A stretch of 64,000 nucleotides of DNA from Luidia sarsii (Eukaryota > Echinodermata > Asteroidea > Paxillosida > Luidiidae): contig OX465102.1 of the NCBI GenBank assembly GCA_949987565.1, positions 17,434,968-17,498,967 on the forward strand, written 5' to 3'. Positions 1 through 10,333 of the stretch are shown piece after piece; the first letter of the stretch is position 1, and every line of letters begins with the position of its first letter. Both the position numbers and the translations under genes were made by a program. The notes under the pieces were generated by a model. The model worked only from the letters and a program-made list of their open reading frames with translations, had not been told where the DNA came from and did no database searches.

Positions 1-33
1 ACTCAACGACCGATGAATCCACGGTGAATTTAC

Positions 34-174
34 CTGCCGCCACAGCGCACGCAGCCAGCTGTCCAGGAGTGACTACAAACACGGCTGCGATGAGCGACAG
101 TCCAGTGACAGCCCCACAGGCTATGAAGATGTGACCGCCGTCAAACCTCTTGCTGAGCGGGACGGCAAGAGGAG
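34..174 (-). pseudogene. Orphan exon 2 of a fifth MCT-like transporter copy
   Basis: This 141-bp block reads as exon 2 of the SLC16-like family found further right. On the minus strand the acceptor AG is at 176-175, the exon runs from 174 to 34, and the donor GT is at 33-32. It encodes the stretch from SPLAVPLSKRF to TPGQLAACAVAA and is almost identical to exon 2 of gene A at 7,894-8,034. The flanking intron DNA is also related to gene A up to about 350. A minus-strand gene should have exon 1 at higher coordinates, but no exon 1 copy is visible before gene A's last exon at 2,934. Exons 3 and 4 would lie left of the window. It is therefore a truncated copy or a downstream exon set lacking its own first exon. 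The exon itself is clear; its status is inferred. Confidence 0.75.
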
Positions 175-2815
175 CTATGAGCATCAACGGGAACAAACAC
201 ATTGACACCTTTCCCCCCGGATTGACACCTTTCCCCCCGGAAACAGGAAAGATACTAATTGTTACGAAATTGTGTTACAGCAAATCATTATGGAATTTGC
301 ACCCTAACTACATCCAAACGTTAGAAGCTTCCCTTGTACTATAACTAGCAAAATGTAAACTGAATGCGTTGTGGATACTTTTAAACACAAAAACAATGAG
401 AAATGGCAAAGAAAACTTTGACTGGCCCGAGATTTTAATCCGAAACCCCAAGCTTTGCATACCAGCGCTCTTACCATCTGAGCTATCCAGCCCTTAACCC
501 TATCTGCACTGGGATGGGGGCTCAGAGGCCACCCTCCATATAAACTATAAACTATTTTTTCGGAACAGTACGGCGTTGAATGCTGCATTTCCGCGAAACA
601 AATGAAGCGGTTCTCCGGATTTTCTCGAGACTCGGTTGGCGGATTGAACTGAAATTTTCACAGGTGTGCTATTTCATGCATATGTTGGATCAGACAACGT
701 ATGGATGCTATTCTTTGACCTCGACCAATGTTGTGTAGGGGCTTTAAACAAAAAAGCTCTTCAAAGTGGAAGTTTTGCGGGGACACTATGTAACACTCCT
801 CTTTCAAGAAGGGGTGTGGCTCTTTACTACACTAGATAGCTCTTGGGAGAGTGTTCCAAATTCGTGGTGCAGGCACCTATCTCCCCACGATCGCCTCGGT
901 GCGGACACAGGCAGCCGATGGGTGTGGTTGAAGAGAGGTCTATAGAACGGCTGTTCACTTATGTGAATCCAATATCGAGTTAATGCACATTTGTTTGCTT
1001 TCAGAAAAGTGGATTAGAATGTTCGAACTTATACTTACAGAGTTAATAACAATGCCTTAATGCTCGCTTATGTGAATACGGTATTCTTTAAATATGAATT
1101 AGAGCACAGCTTTCCCACGCAACGATTCCATCGTTCAAATAATTATGGTCATATCAGTGTACAGTATTACAAACCATGAACATGATTCCTTGATTCTTTC
1201 ACATACGGTGTGTATTGGAATACCATACTAATACCGTCCAGTTGGAATGTCAGGTTTCTAAAGCAGCACGAAAACTCCTTCAATTTGGTAAGAACGTCTT
1301 TGGTTCGGGAACGGATTCTTTATTTTGTGTGTCAATAATGCGCTCTGACAGCTGCTACCAGTCTAATTGAACTAGTCAGATTTAGTGTCTAGCTACGACC
1401 ATACCATCTGTTCACATATTGATGCCAGGAATAGGGACTGGTGTATATCATTATAAATTTCCATAATGCCCTGCTGTCTGAAAACAAACCGATCATCATA
1501 CATGTATTCCTCTTGAAAGCATAATATTTCCTTTCCGTATAGCTGGCATTCCTTTGACTCGAGACTAAAAATGGACGTAATAATAGACAAAAGGGAAATA
1601 AATAAGACAATTGAGTAATTCGAGCGCCTTTTCGCTACGCAGTTTAAATGCAAGTAGGCCTACATATATTGTAAAAGCTTAAAATCTTCATTATCAATCA
1701 CATATGTACGATAAATCGTCGCATTTATTTTTGACAATAGTGTATTATTTATTGCATAACGGCAATTAAATTTGGTGATATTGAAGATTTTATAACAAAA
1801 TGAAAGAAAAAATATGTACAAATATTAAAAAAAAAAAATGTAATCCCAACTAACACTATTCAGGTAATCTGAGTTATTTTAATAATCGGTAAAAGGTCTA
1901 ATTGGTTATTTTCTCTTAAAGTCATGTTTTAGTTAAGGTCTTTTTCGCCAAAAGCTGCTGCTTTTAGAATGTGCCCCACATCTAACTCCTCCATATTTTC
2001 TCTCCCCGCAAAGGCCGTATATACATTTACTTCCATAGTCGGAGTAGTTCCCTGACGCGTTCAGTAGATAAATGCACCTTTTCTGAACCCGGCACCAGTC
2101 TTTTTCTCAGCAAAAAAAGGGACATTTTTTGTTGGCCGAGACGTCTTTCCACAAGCTTTTTCTTCGGAATTCGATGAACTCCAGTCGATAACAAGGATAG
2201 AGATTCTGAAAATAGATTCCTATGGCCTTAGACTGGAACACGTTGCAAAACCATATACATGTACGAGCCGAAATGGTCTCGTGAAAACAAGCTTCTTCGA
2301 AATGGACACTGCATGCACTGCACGCTTTGGGTCGGATTAATTCGGTCGTGTCAGCGTAATTTGTGACGTCCAAATGCGGCTTATTCTGGGATCGTCAGGG
2401 AATAAATACACGTTTATTCCACTGCTGCTATCAAACAACGAATCTGGCTGGCATGTGAACGGCTTTGTCAATATCTACTCCCGAAATCGGTTCTCTTGAA
2501 AAACGTGCACTGACTGTTGGTATATACGAACGTACAATACAATAGTTCCCCGACAAGAGTAATGGACCGAGTCTTCACCCCCATGACGTCATCAAGGACG
2601 CCCTCAACAGGGTCGTGGCTACTCCCCCTTCCAAACTTAAATGAATTTTTTTACACTCTTTCCCATAGTTTAAGTTTCAAAGGAAAATGCATAGATGTAT
2701 TTTACTGACAGTATTAAAGTATGGCCCATTGGTAATTAATGTTGGTACTCTAGAGATGTGGTGCTGGTGTAAATAGGGGTTTCATAAAAAGCCAGTTTTA
2801 CATTGATTCAAGTGA
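175..2815. other. Intergenic stretch, no gene recognised
   Basis: The first 200 bases are diverged intron-1 DNA of the orphan transporter copy, including a 15-bp direct duplication near 204-240. A minus-strand tRNA-like SINE lies at 421-495. A piece of the repeat that carries the histone-type 3' end lies near 745-830. From about 840 to 2,815 I see AT-rich sequence with short open frames only, none with recognisable domains or good codon structure. Confidence 0.5.
421..495 (-). repeat. tRNA-like SINE head
   Basis: Read on the minus strand this is a tRNA-like module: acceptor stem GGGCTGGATAGCTCAGATGG (A box), anticodon arm with GCTGGTATGCAAAGC, then a decayed B box and the trailing CCAGTCAAAGTTTTCTTTGCC. 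The same module recurs about twenty times in the window. Confidence 0.75.
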
Positions 2816-5800
2816 TCATTTCTGGACATTTCCAAATCGCTTGAGCACAATCAGGACCAGCACCGGTACTCCCTGCACGCAGCCAATCAGCATAAAACCT
2901 CCGGTGTAACTTCCTGTGGTGTCGTACAGCCATCCTGAAATCGAGAGGGCGAAGATATTATTTGTACACTCCATGAATTGACACATCTAAGCTGCATCCA
3001 CTCTCGGTGTAATCTCCGTACTGCTGTAGTCAGGTTTGCAGCATTTGGTTGTTTGCATCTGAATGAAAACAGGGGCGTGATACCTGGAAATACGCAGCAG
3101 ATGAGGTTTAAATGCTTCTAATTTGCATCCCCAACCCGGCAAACACTAGTTGACTATTAGGAAAGTCCACCATATAAGGGCTGGATGGCTCAGATGTCGG
3201 GGAGCGCAGGTATGGAAATACATAGTTAGATCTCTGATTCCTTCTTCGAAAGTTCCTAGTGAGTTTTATACCTTTATATGTTTGATTCATAGAGTGTGTT
3301 TCAATTATTGTCTCCATGCACACATACTCATTTTTGAGTTCATGTGGAGACATTGCTTTGTTCTTATGCACTATATAACTGAACGAGAAACGATGTTTTA
3401 CAAATGCTCCCATTCCAGCCACATTCACTTTCCTGGGAAGAAATGTGAACCGTATGTCCTTAAATACAACACTTCAATTTGCGACGGATTCTTACCCATA
3501 ACAAAATTCCCGTTTTGGAGTTATTTCCAAATACCAGTTTCGTGAAAACCTTGTGGAGTCCTATACAGCTATACAATTTCCCTGTGAAAACCAATTCAAC
3601 CTACTGGTCTAGGTATCCACAAAGCACTAGATGCGCGACCGAAACATTTGATGATCTTTACCCTATAGAAATGATAAATTATCAACGAATAAATTGCAGT
3701 CTATAAAGTTAGAGGCTCGGGTAGAGTTGTATACGCACCTGGAAGGACACCCAAGAACATTGCCATCAAGGCAAACTTCAAGCCCATCCAACCAAAGGCA
3801 CCGGCCAACAGATCCACGCCCAAGGCCTCCTTGAGTAGAACATCAATCTGACAGAAAATAATTCCGTCACTGAATAAAATTAAAAAGGCTGACGTGAGAA
3901 GTAGCCAGTACGAAGTCAGGAACGATGAGGCGCAATACGAAGCTGTGTTGACCACCAAGCAAACTAATAGCAAACTCCACGAAGATATCACTCCGCGATC
4001 AGTGATGAATCCTTGTAGGAGTTTAGATACAAGGTTGCCCACACCCGCAACTATCACCATCGAGCTCGCCTCCAGAAGCGTGAATCCGTTGGATTCCGCC
4101 TGCGACACAAAGTACACGATCCACATGGAGTAGGAGAAAAGAGAACAACAAGATATTGTGGCCACCGCCCAGTAACGCGCATTGACCAAGAGCGCTACAT
4201 CGAAATTCTGGATAACAGACTTCCCGAATGTGGCAAAGATGTGCAGACATGTTGAACGTTCATTCGATTCGGCGTGCTCATCCTGCTCAACTTTCTCATA
4301 TTCGGACGATTTGGCTCTTGGTAGATGAGCTGTGACCATGAGGCAGCCGCACACCACCAGATGTAGTGACAGGGCACCAATCAATAGCATGGTTCCCCTC
4401 CAGCCGTACGTGTCCAGGAACAACTGGACGAGAGGAACGAACACAAAGAGTCCGATAGAGTAGCCGCTCCGGGCAAAGCCATTGGCAGTGGCGTAGTTCT
4501 TGGTGAAACAGCGACCAATGGCTCCCTTGGCGACAACATTCGTTACCCCAAGGGCACAACCTGGTCAATGTAGAAAATACAAAGCTAGTAAATAAAACGC
4601 TTATATGTCTAGATTCACTTTACGGAATTTTCATTTAATCAACTGACCGCTATGACGAAATTGTAAAATTCGAAAAATGCCAAACAAAATTTGAATGAAT
4701 CTGTTTTTGCGTCCTGGCGCTCTTACCATCTGAGCTATCCAGCCCTTAGAAGGCGGCCTTCCCCAAAAGTCAGCTAGTTTTGCAGGGAAAAGGAGCGCTA
4801 TAATTCTCGATATTCAACTAGTTCCTGCCGGGTTGGTGTCACCGGTCAGAAGCCTTGTGTATGGCTATGTTCACACGAGCTGCTAACGATGGGCATGTTT
4901 ACACGATTAGTTAACTTCGCCGCTAGCCAGCAGCGAAGTTAGCAGCGAAAATATTGGTGTCTGAACGCAAGTTCGCGTCAACTTCACTGCTAACTTCGCT
5001 GCTAACTCCAAAGTTAGCAGCGAGGTTAGCAGAGAAAATGTTTGCTGTTTGCTGACTTAGCAGTGAAATTTGATCCTTTAGCAGTGATAAGCGGATGAGG
5101 AATGACGTGTGGGCACATATACTGACCTGACTGCTTACACGTGACTTCCGCTCCCCCAATGCTCGGTGCTCATGTTTTATTGCTGACCATTACGGACGGT
5201 GTTCCAGCCATGCATTACATAGCGTGGCGGCCAAACACGTTACCGAAAATTATCGAAAGGGTTTTTTTTGTTTTGTTTTTCGATACGCTATCAATACGCT
5301 ATGTTAAATTGCCCTTAAAAAGGGCCTCAGTGAATTTCGATCGTTTTTTTCCTTTCGTTCCTTTTTTTCCAACAAAATTTGTGGTAACACCGGACTAATG
5401 CGAGCTGCAAAGTCTGATCAATCCTCTTGAAACCCCATATTCGAACATCAGCCGAGTCCTTGTTTGGCAAGGTTTTTTCACGTACTACACTGCATATGCA
5501 CGTTCGTTATCGATCCCCTCCCCCAAAAAAATCATAAGCTCAAGGGCAAGACGAAGCACGTTTGGCACAATGCATATCATTCGACAAAGCTCAGTAGAGA
5601 CTTATTCCAAAATCGAGGTCCGTTATTAAAGCATAATAACGTCCAAAATGGTGCCCGTAATCCACCGTCCTGTTCGGTCTCGTGTGCACCTCGCAGTGGA
5701 GCACAGATCGGGAGAGCCTGGATCAGTTTAACTTCTCCCTAGAACACCGTACTCCGGACCAGCGAGAAATCAGTCTACTACAAGTCAGTTCTGATCTATT

Positions 5801-8800
5801 TCTTCCGTAGCGCGCCACCGAAAAAAATACGGGACTCTGGTCTGTCGTGTGGCTACGGGCTAGCGTTGAAGGGCCACAGATTCAAGCCTCCAGCCAATGA
5901 CGGGAAAAGCGGCCCTTATTAGCCTGGACCAAGGGCAGTTTCCTGGGAATATTCTGTTGAAATGACCAACACTTTTCACTCAAATTCGACTGAATGATTT
6001 TTTGTATTACTTCATGCTTCCGTCATGGGCTATAGCAACCAAACGCGCATCGGATGGCAAAACATCGGCTACTCTCTATAGCTGCGGAAGTTCTATCAAT
6101 ATCCTGTCATTTTCGCTGTCATAAGGTTGGTTTGTTATAGGCCAATCCGTTCTCATAAACTCTGTTCTCATAAACTGTGTCTGAGAATAAACGCATAATA
6201 AAATTGTTGACAGGCATGATTGAAATACGAACCGACCGTAGACTAACACTCCACTGTGATGACGCGAACTCAGTACTGCCCAGCAGTGCAAAACACACGC
6301 TTTGTCAGAGAGGGGGTCAGACTTTTTTGGGCATCTTCGTGACCCGACCACACACAGACAAATACGGTATGAACGCTCGATATAAAAAAAAAATAGCTAA
6401 CTTTGAGCTCCAAGCCGACCTCCCGCTGTGGTATTTTAGCAGCATATTTAGCAGCAAAGGGTATGTTCACACGAGCTGTTATAACTTCGCTGCTAAAAAG
6501 AAATCACAGCGAGGTTTCGTTTTGAGCGCTCGCCTTCAGCTTAACTTCTGGAAGCGTTCACACGCAATGATCACCGCTGCTTAACTGCAGTTACATGGAA
6601 TTACTTGGTGCGAAGGTCAAAAAAAAAATACCGATCCGTCCCGCCTACTTCCTGCAAGAGCGCGCGCTTTGCACTGCTGGCCAGTACTGAGTTCCCGCCG
6701 TCACAGCGGAGTGTTGGTGTACGGTAAGGTCGGTTCGTATTCCAATAACGGCTGTTGACAACGTTAAAACTGTGTCCATTCGCAGAAGACGAGTTTATGA
6801 GAACGGGTATAACAAACGAACCTTACGACAACGAAAATGACGGCAATTTTGATATAATTATACTAAAATGTTTGAAACGAAATTGCAGCTCAAGATGAGT
6901 AGCCGATCCCTTTCATCTGAAGTGTGTTTATGAACAAGAGCCGCTGTGCTTGTGCCGTCAACGGCTGGCTTCAGTTAGAGCCTTGGACCTTCAACGGTAA
7001 CGCGACTGGCCCGAGTCTGTATTTTTCGATGGCGCGATACGTATCGCGTTACGGACGAAAAAGAAAAAAATGTATGAAAGAAAAAAATCGATCTAAGTTA
7101 AAATAGGCGACTTATGACAGCGTATTGCGAGCGTATCGGCAGAATCAAAACGTGTCGATGATATCCGAAAGCGTGTTGGGGCGCCACGCTGTGATGGTGA
7201 ACGATGTACAGTACATGTATAATACATGTAGGCTCACCGTGTACATCGAGCCTGTGTGGAGCGAAAGCCAGGTGTAAGCAGTCAAGTCGGTTGTCTCCAC
7301 ACGGCATTCATTTATTTTATCGCTGCTAAAGTATCACATTTCACTGCTGAGTTAGCTAACAGCACTAAGCTTAGCTGCTAACTTTGGAGTTAGCAGCGAA
7401 GTTGACAGCGAAGTTGCGTTCAGACGCCAACATTTCCACTGCTAACTTCGCTGCTATGTAAGTTGTAAACGGACCATATATTAAGACCACCATGTGAGTA
7501 CAGGATAGCTCTGATGGCAAGAGCAGTGGTACTTTTTTTCAATATTGTTCAAACGTTCCCAGTCAGTATTTCCTCTATTATTTCGCTGATCCATTCCTGA
7601 ATATTTTGATCATATAAGCCCTTTTATTTCTAATTCGGTTATATCAGTTATAATTTTGGGGATCTTGTTTGGATTTGAATGATCAGAATACTTTTGATTA
7701 GCATGCGAACCTGTCTATGTGCACTTCAGACTCCCTATACGCAGTGTCGGCCGCGTGGAAATTGTCCCCACACCATTGTCATACTGTAAGTGGCGGGTAC
7801 ATGGTGACACCATGTAACACATATCTTCAGAGGGATGTGTGGCTCTGAAAAGAGCCGGTGACTCAACGACCGATGAATCCACGGTGAATTTACCTGCCGC
7901 CACAGCGCACGCAGCCAGCTGTCCAGGAGTGACTACAAACACGGCTGCGATGAGCGACAGTCCAGTGACAGCCCCACAGGCTATGAAGATGTGACCGCCC
8001 TCAAACCTCTTGCTGAGCGGGACGGCAAGAGGAGCTACGTGCATCAACGGGAACAAACACATCAGATTCAGGATTTAATACCAACGATTCGATCTGGACA
8101 TCTTTCTCTTGACACAAGTATAAAGTATCTACAGTATTGTCCGAAATTGTGTTGGAGCAAATCATCAAGGAATTTCCACCTAAAGTACATGTAGGCCTAC
8201 ATCCAAACTGTAGAAGCTTGCCTTGTACTATGATTTGCAACGTGTAAGCAACAAAGAAATCTTTGAGTGGACCGGATGTTGAAACCGAGGCCTCTGGTTT
8301 TGCATACCAGCACTATTCGGCCCATGATGCAATTTCACACTCGAGCAGACAGGGGTCACGCAAAATGATTTCTCATCTGGAAATTTTATATTAAAAACAA
8401 TTATTAAAAAATCTCAAATAGGCCTATGCATGAAAAATCTTCATTATAAATAAAAAAAATCTAAAAATGAAAATTTTCATCAAAACCAATCATGCAATCA
8501 GATTCAGCCCATAAAAATATATCAGCTCGCAAAATGTTCAAGTTCATCGGACATTGCGTTTTTTAGATCAATAGGGAGACCCCCCCCCCCAGTATTTTCA
8601 TGGAGCGAAATAGCCCAGTACAGAATAGGGTTCAACCAGGCTCAGTAGTAATCATAGCACCATATGCCGTGGATTTGCTGTCCTTGCATGCTCTAACTTG
8701 AAATTCTAAAGTGTCCGCTAGGTCCAAGTACAAACAAAGTATACATGTAAATTATGCATTCACTCCAGCTCTTGTACGACGCTCAGAATAAAAAAAAAAC

Positions 8801-9290
8801 AGGAGTAACAGGAGTAATAGGCCTATACCGTATGGCCAAAGCGACAAATGGCGGACCGATCATTTTCTGTCATTTTCAACCGATGCATTCTTATTTTAGG
8901 CCACTGTCAAGAATGGCAAAAAACTAAGTAACCAATTATATTTTATTCATTGTATACCGGTATTTCAGCCCCAAATATAAGATGCCAGTTGATACTCAAT
9001 TAAACTGCCCGCTAGGATTTCTTGCACACAGACAACAAGTACGATTGTGTAGTATCCCACTTACACACAAGTCCACCCGTTGAAGCGACCGCTGCCGTGA
9101 TCCAGCCTATAATCCACGTCTGCGTGTCCAACTGCTCCTGTATCGTGGGCAGCATTATGCCGAACCCTTTGGCTAGCCCAATCCAAACAAAACTTGAGCT
9201 CCAATGGGCCAGGACGGCAACCCAGCCCTGCCGGCCTCCATCCTGCTCTGGTGTCTCGACGTTTTCCCGAGATCTCCCACTCGGAGCCAT
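2816..9290 (-). CDS. Monocarboxylate transporter-like gene A (SLC16/MFS), 4 exons
   Basis: Predicted 435-aa major facilitator transporter of the SLC16 type, expected to be a 12-helix plasma-membrane carrier of monocarboxylates or related organic anions; the substrate cannot be read from sequence. Coding exons on the minus strand are 9,290-9,065, 8,034-7,894, 4,560-3,739 and 2,934-2,816. All three introns are phase 1 with GT..AG ends. Exon 1 carries the family's N-terminal element (DGGRQGWVAVLA) and TM1. Exon 2 gives TM2-TM3 (VPLSKRF, TPGQLAACAVAAG). Exon 3 gives the second SLC16 signature (CFTKNYATANGFARSGYSIG), the charged central loop (RAKSSEYEKVEQDEHAES) and TM5-TM10. Exon 4 gives the last helices and the tail ending NVQK. 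The ATG at 9,290 is chosen because it is conserved in all copies. No frameshift or stop was found. Intron 2 is enlarged to 3.3 kb by a foldback element. The gene is divergent from gene B, about 1 kb away. Confidence 0.85.
2985..3260 (+). repeat. SINE copy with leader block and tRNA-like module
   Basis: Starts with the leader block (GCATCCACTCTCGGTGTAAT, TTGTTTGCATCTGAATGAAA), then the variable CCAACCCGGCAAACACTAGT segment, then the tRNA-like start GGGCTGGATGGCTCAGATG at about 3,179. The tRNA-like part decays after about 3,215. It lies in intron 3 of gene A, antisense to the gene. Confidence 0.65.
4708..4856 (-). repeat. Decayed SINE copy in intron 2 of gene A
   Basis: On the minus strand: GAGCGCCAGGACGC and GGCTGGATAGCTCAGATGGT from the tRNA-like part, preceded by the usual leader words (CTAGTT, CAACCCGGCAGG, GGCTTCTGACCGG). 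Confidence 0.6.
4861..7480. mobile_element. 2.6-kb foldback element with long inverted-repeat arms
   Basis: A nested series of inverted matches shows one large palindromic element. The outer left block 4,870-5,160 (many GCTGCTAACTTCGCTGC words) pairs with 7,310-7,470. The block 5,200-5,370 pairs with 7,085-7,230. The block 5,805-5,930 pairs with 6,930-7,065. The block 6,050-6,330 pairs with 6,640-6,905. The centre at about 6,430-6,600 again contains the end words (TATGTTCACACGAGCTG). The left arm carries an extra segment of roughly 400 bp (about 5,395-5,800) and further small insertions. No transposase is visible, so it is non-autonomous. It sits wholly inside intron 2 of gene A. The class is unknown, and the exact ends and target duplication are not certain. 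Confidence 0.8.
7495..7535 (+). repeat. SINE fragment (A-box part)
   Basis: ACAGGATAGCTCTGATGGCAAGAGC resembles the A-box half of the tRNA-like SINE; the rest is lost. Confidence 0.4.
7841..7856 (-). promoter_or_regulatory. Histone-type 3' stem-loop sequence in intron 2 of gene A
   Basis: On the minus strand this reads GGCTCTTTTCAGAGCC followed by ACACA. That is the canonical metazoan histone mRNA stem-loop: a 6-bp stem and a TTTC loop. It starts 38 nt downstream of the exon 2 donor. Whether it acts as a processing signal here is unknown. Confidence 0.7.
8255..8315 (-). repeat. Decayed tRNA-like SINE
   Basis: Minus strand shows GTGCTGGTATGCAAAACCAGAGGCCTCGGTTTCAACATCCGGTCC, the anticodon arm and B-box end of the SINE module, in intron 1 of gene A. 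Confidence 0.6.
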
Positions 9291-10333
9291 GGTTAGAAAC
9301 CACGAAAACACGAAATCAGCCACTATGTGACTTGGATTTTCTACAAACGGTAGGCCTAAAATGAACTTCGAACAAGCTATACCGGAGTCTTGAATGGACG
9401 CATGGCCCATATCTCCGCTATTTTGCATGGAGCTATAGTTTGCCGCTATCTATATATTCACTGGCTTCATCATGGTCGAATGCTTCACAATGGGACCACT
9501 ATTTTTCTAATCTGTCAGTCTAACTGTCGACCAATAGAGTGCACCGACGCATGTAAGCCCAATATTGCAATGGGACCAATATTGCGTTGTCTTTATGGTT
9601 CCCCATACACCATCGTATCACATTTTGGGCCTCGTACGTTTAATAGATATATAGGGAGTCCAAGCCTCTTTTCTGTAATTGCCGCTACCCTTCGGGAATT
9701 TTTTTAGGGCGATCAAGCATCAGGTAAAGCACCGGGCATTCTGTGCTTATTACGTCGAGCAGGGCAAACCTTTATTGAATTACATTCTCCTTGACGCACT
9801 CCATTCTGTGATATTCTTTGTTATAATTTATATTTTTCTTTTCTTTAGCTTCCATTGAATTGTTTTATTTTTGCCCTTTCGCCTCCCATAGCTTTTCCGT
9901 TTAGTAATCAAAGTTCGAAGGTCAGGGGGGCTTGTTCAGCGCGATCTGTAGTAAAAAAAAAACATTATCGCGCATACTATCTGTTGTTGGTTTTATAACT
10001 TGGTTTCGAGTGGGTGATGTGACATTCGACTGACGTGTGTGCATATGCTGCGTGTTTGCGTTGGTGCATCTTTCTGAATCAGTGCAAAATAATCGGTAAA
10101 GACAAGGAGCTGCAGATTATTTGCATGCGTCTAGTCACTCGCTTTGGTCGACGGGTCACACAGATAGATTGGAAACTGGTCCCACTGTGAAACATTCCTG
10201 CAAATTCAGGCCAGGCCAGTGGAAAAATTTACTGCGCACATCCAAGGCTCGGGCATCTTGTCCCAAGTTCATTGCCGCTGGTACTGGTAATCAAATCCAC
10301 GTCGCATAGTTGCTGCTATCGTGGTTTCTAACC
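9291..10333. promoter_or_regulatory. Head-to-head spacer between MCT genes A and B
   Basis: About 1 kb separates the start codons of two divergent transporter genes, so promoters for both should lie here. No clear TATA box was seen. A repeat fragment resembling the right part of the element at 58,680 lies at about 9,705-9,800. The stretch 9,990-10,333 is the conserved upstream region also found before genes C and D. Confidence 0.5.
9705..9800 (+). repeat. Fragment of a dispersed tRNA-derived repeat
   Basis: The words GGTAAAGCACCGGGCATTCT, GAGCAGGGCAAACC and GAATTACATTCTCCTTGACGC match the downstream half of the repeat at 58,680-58,870. Confidence 0.55.
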
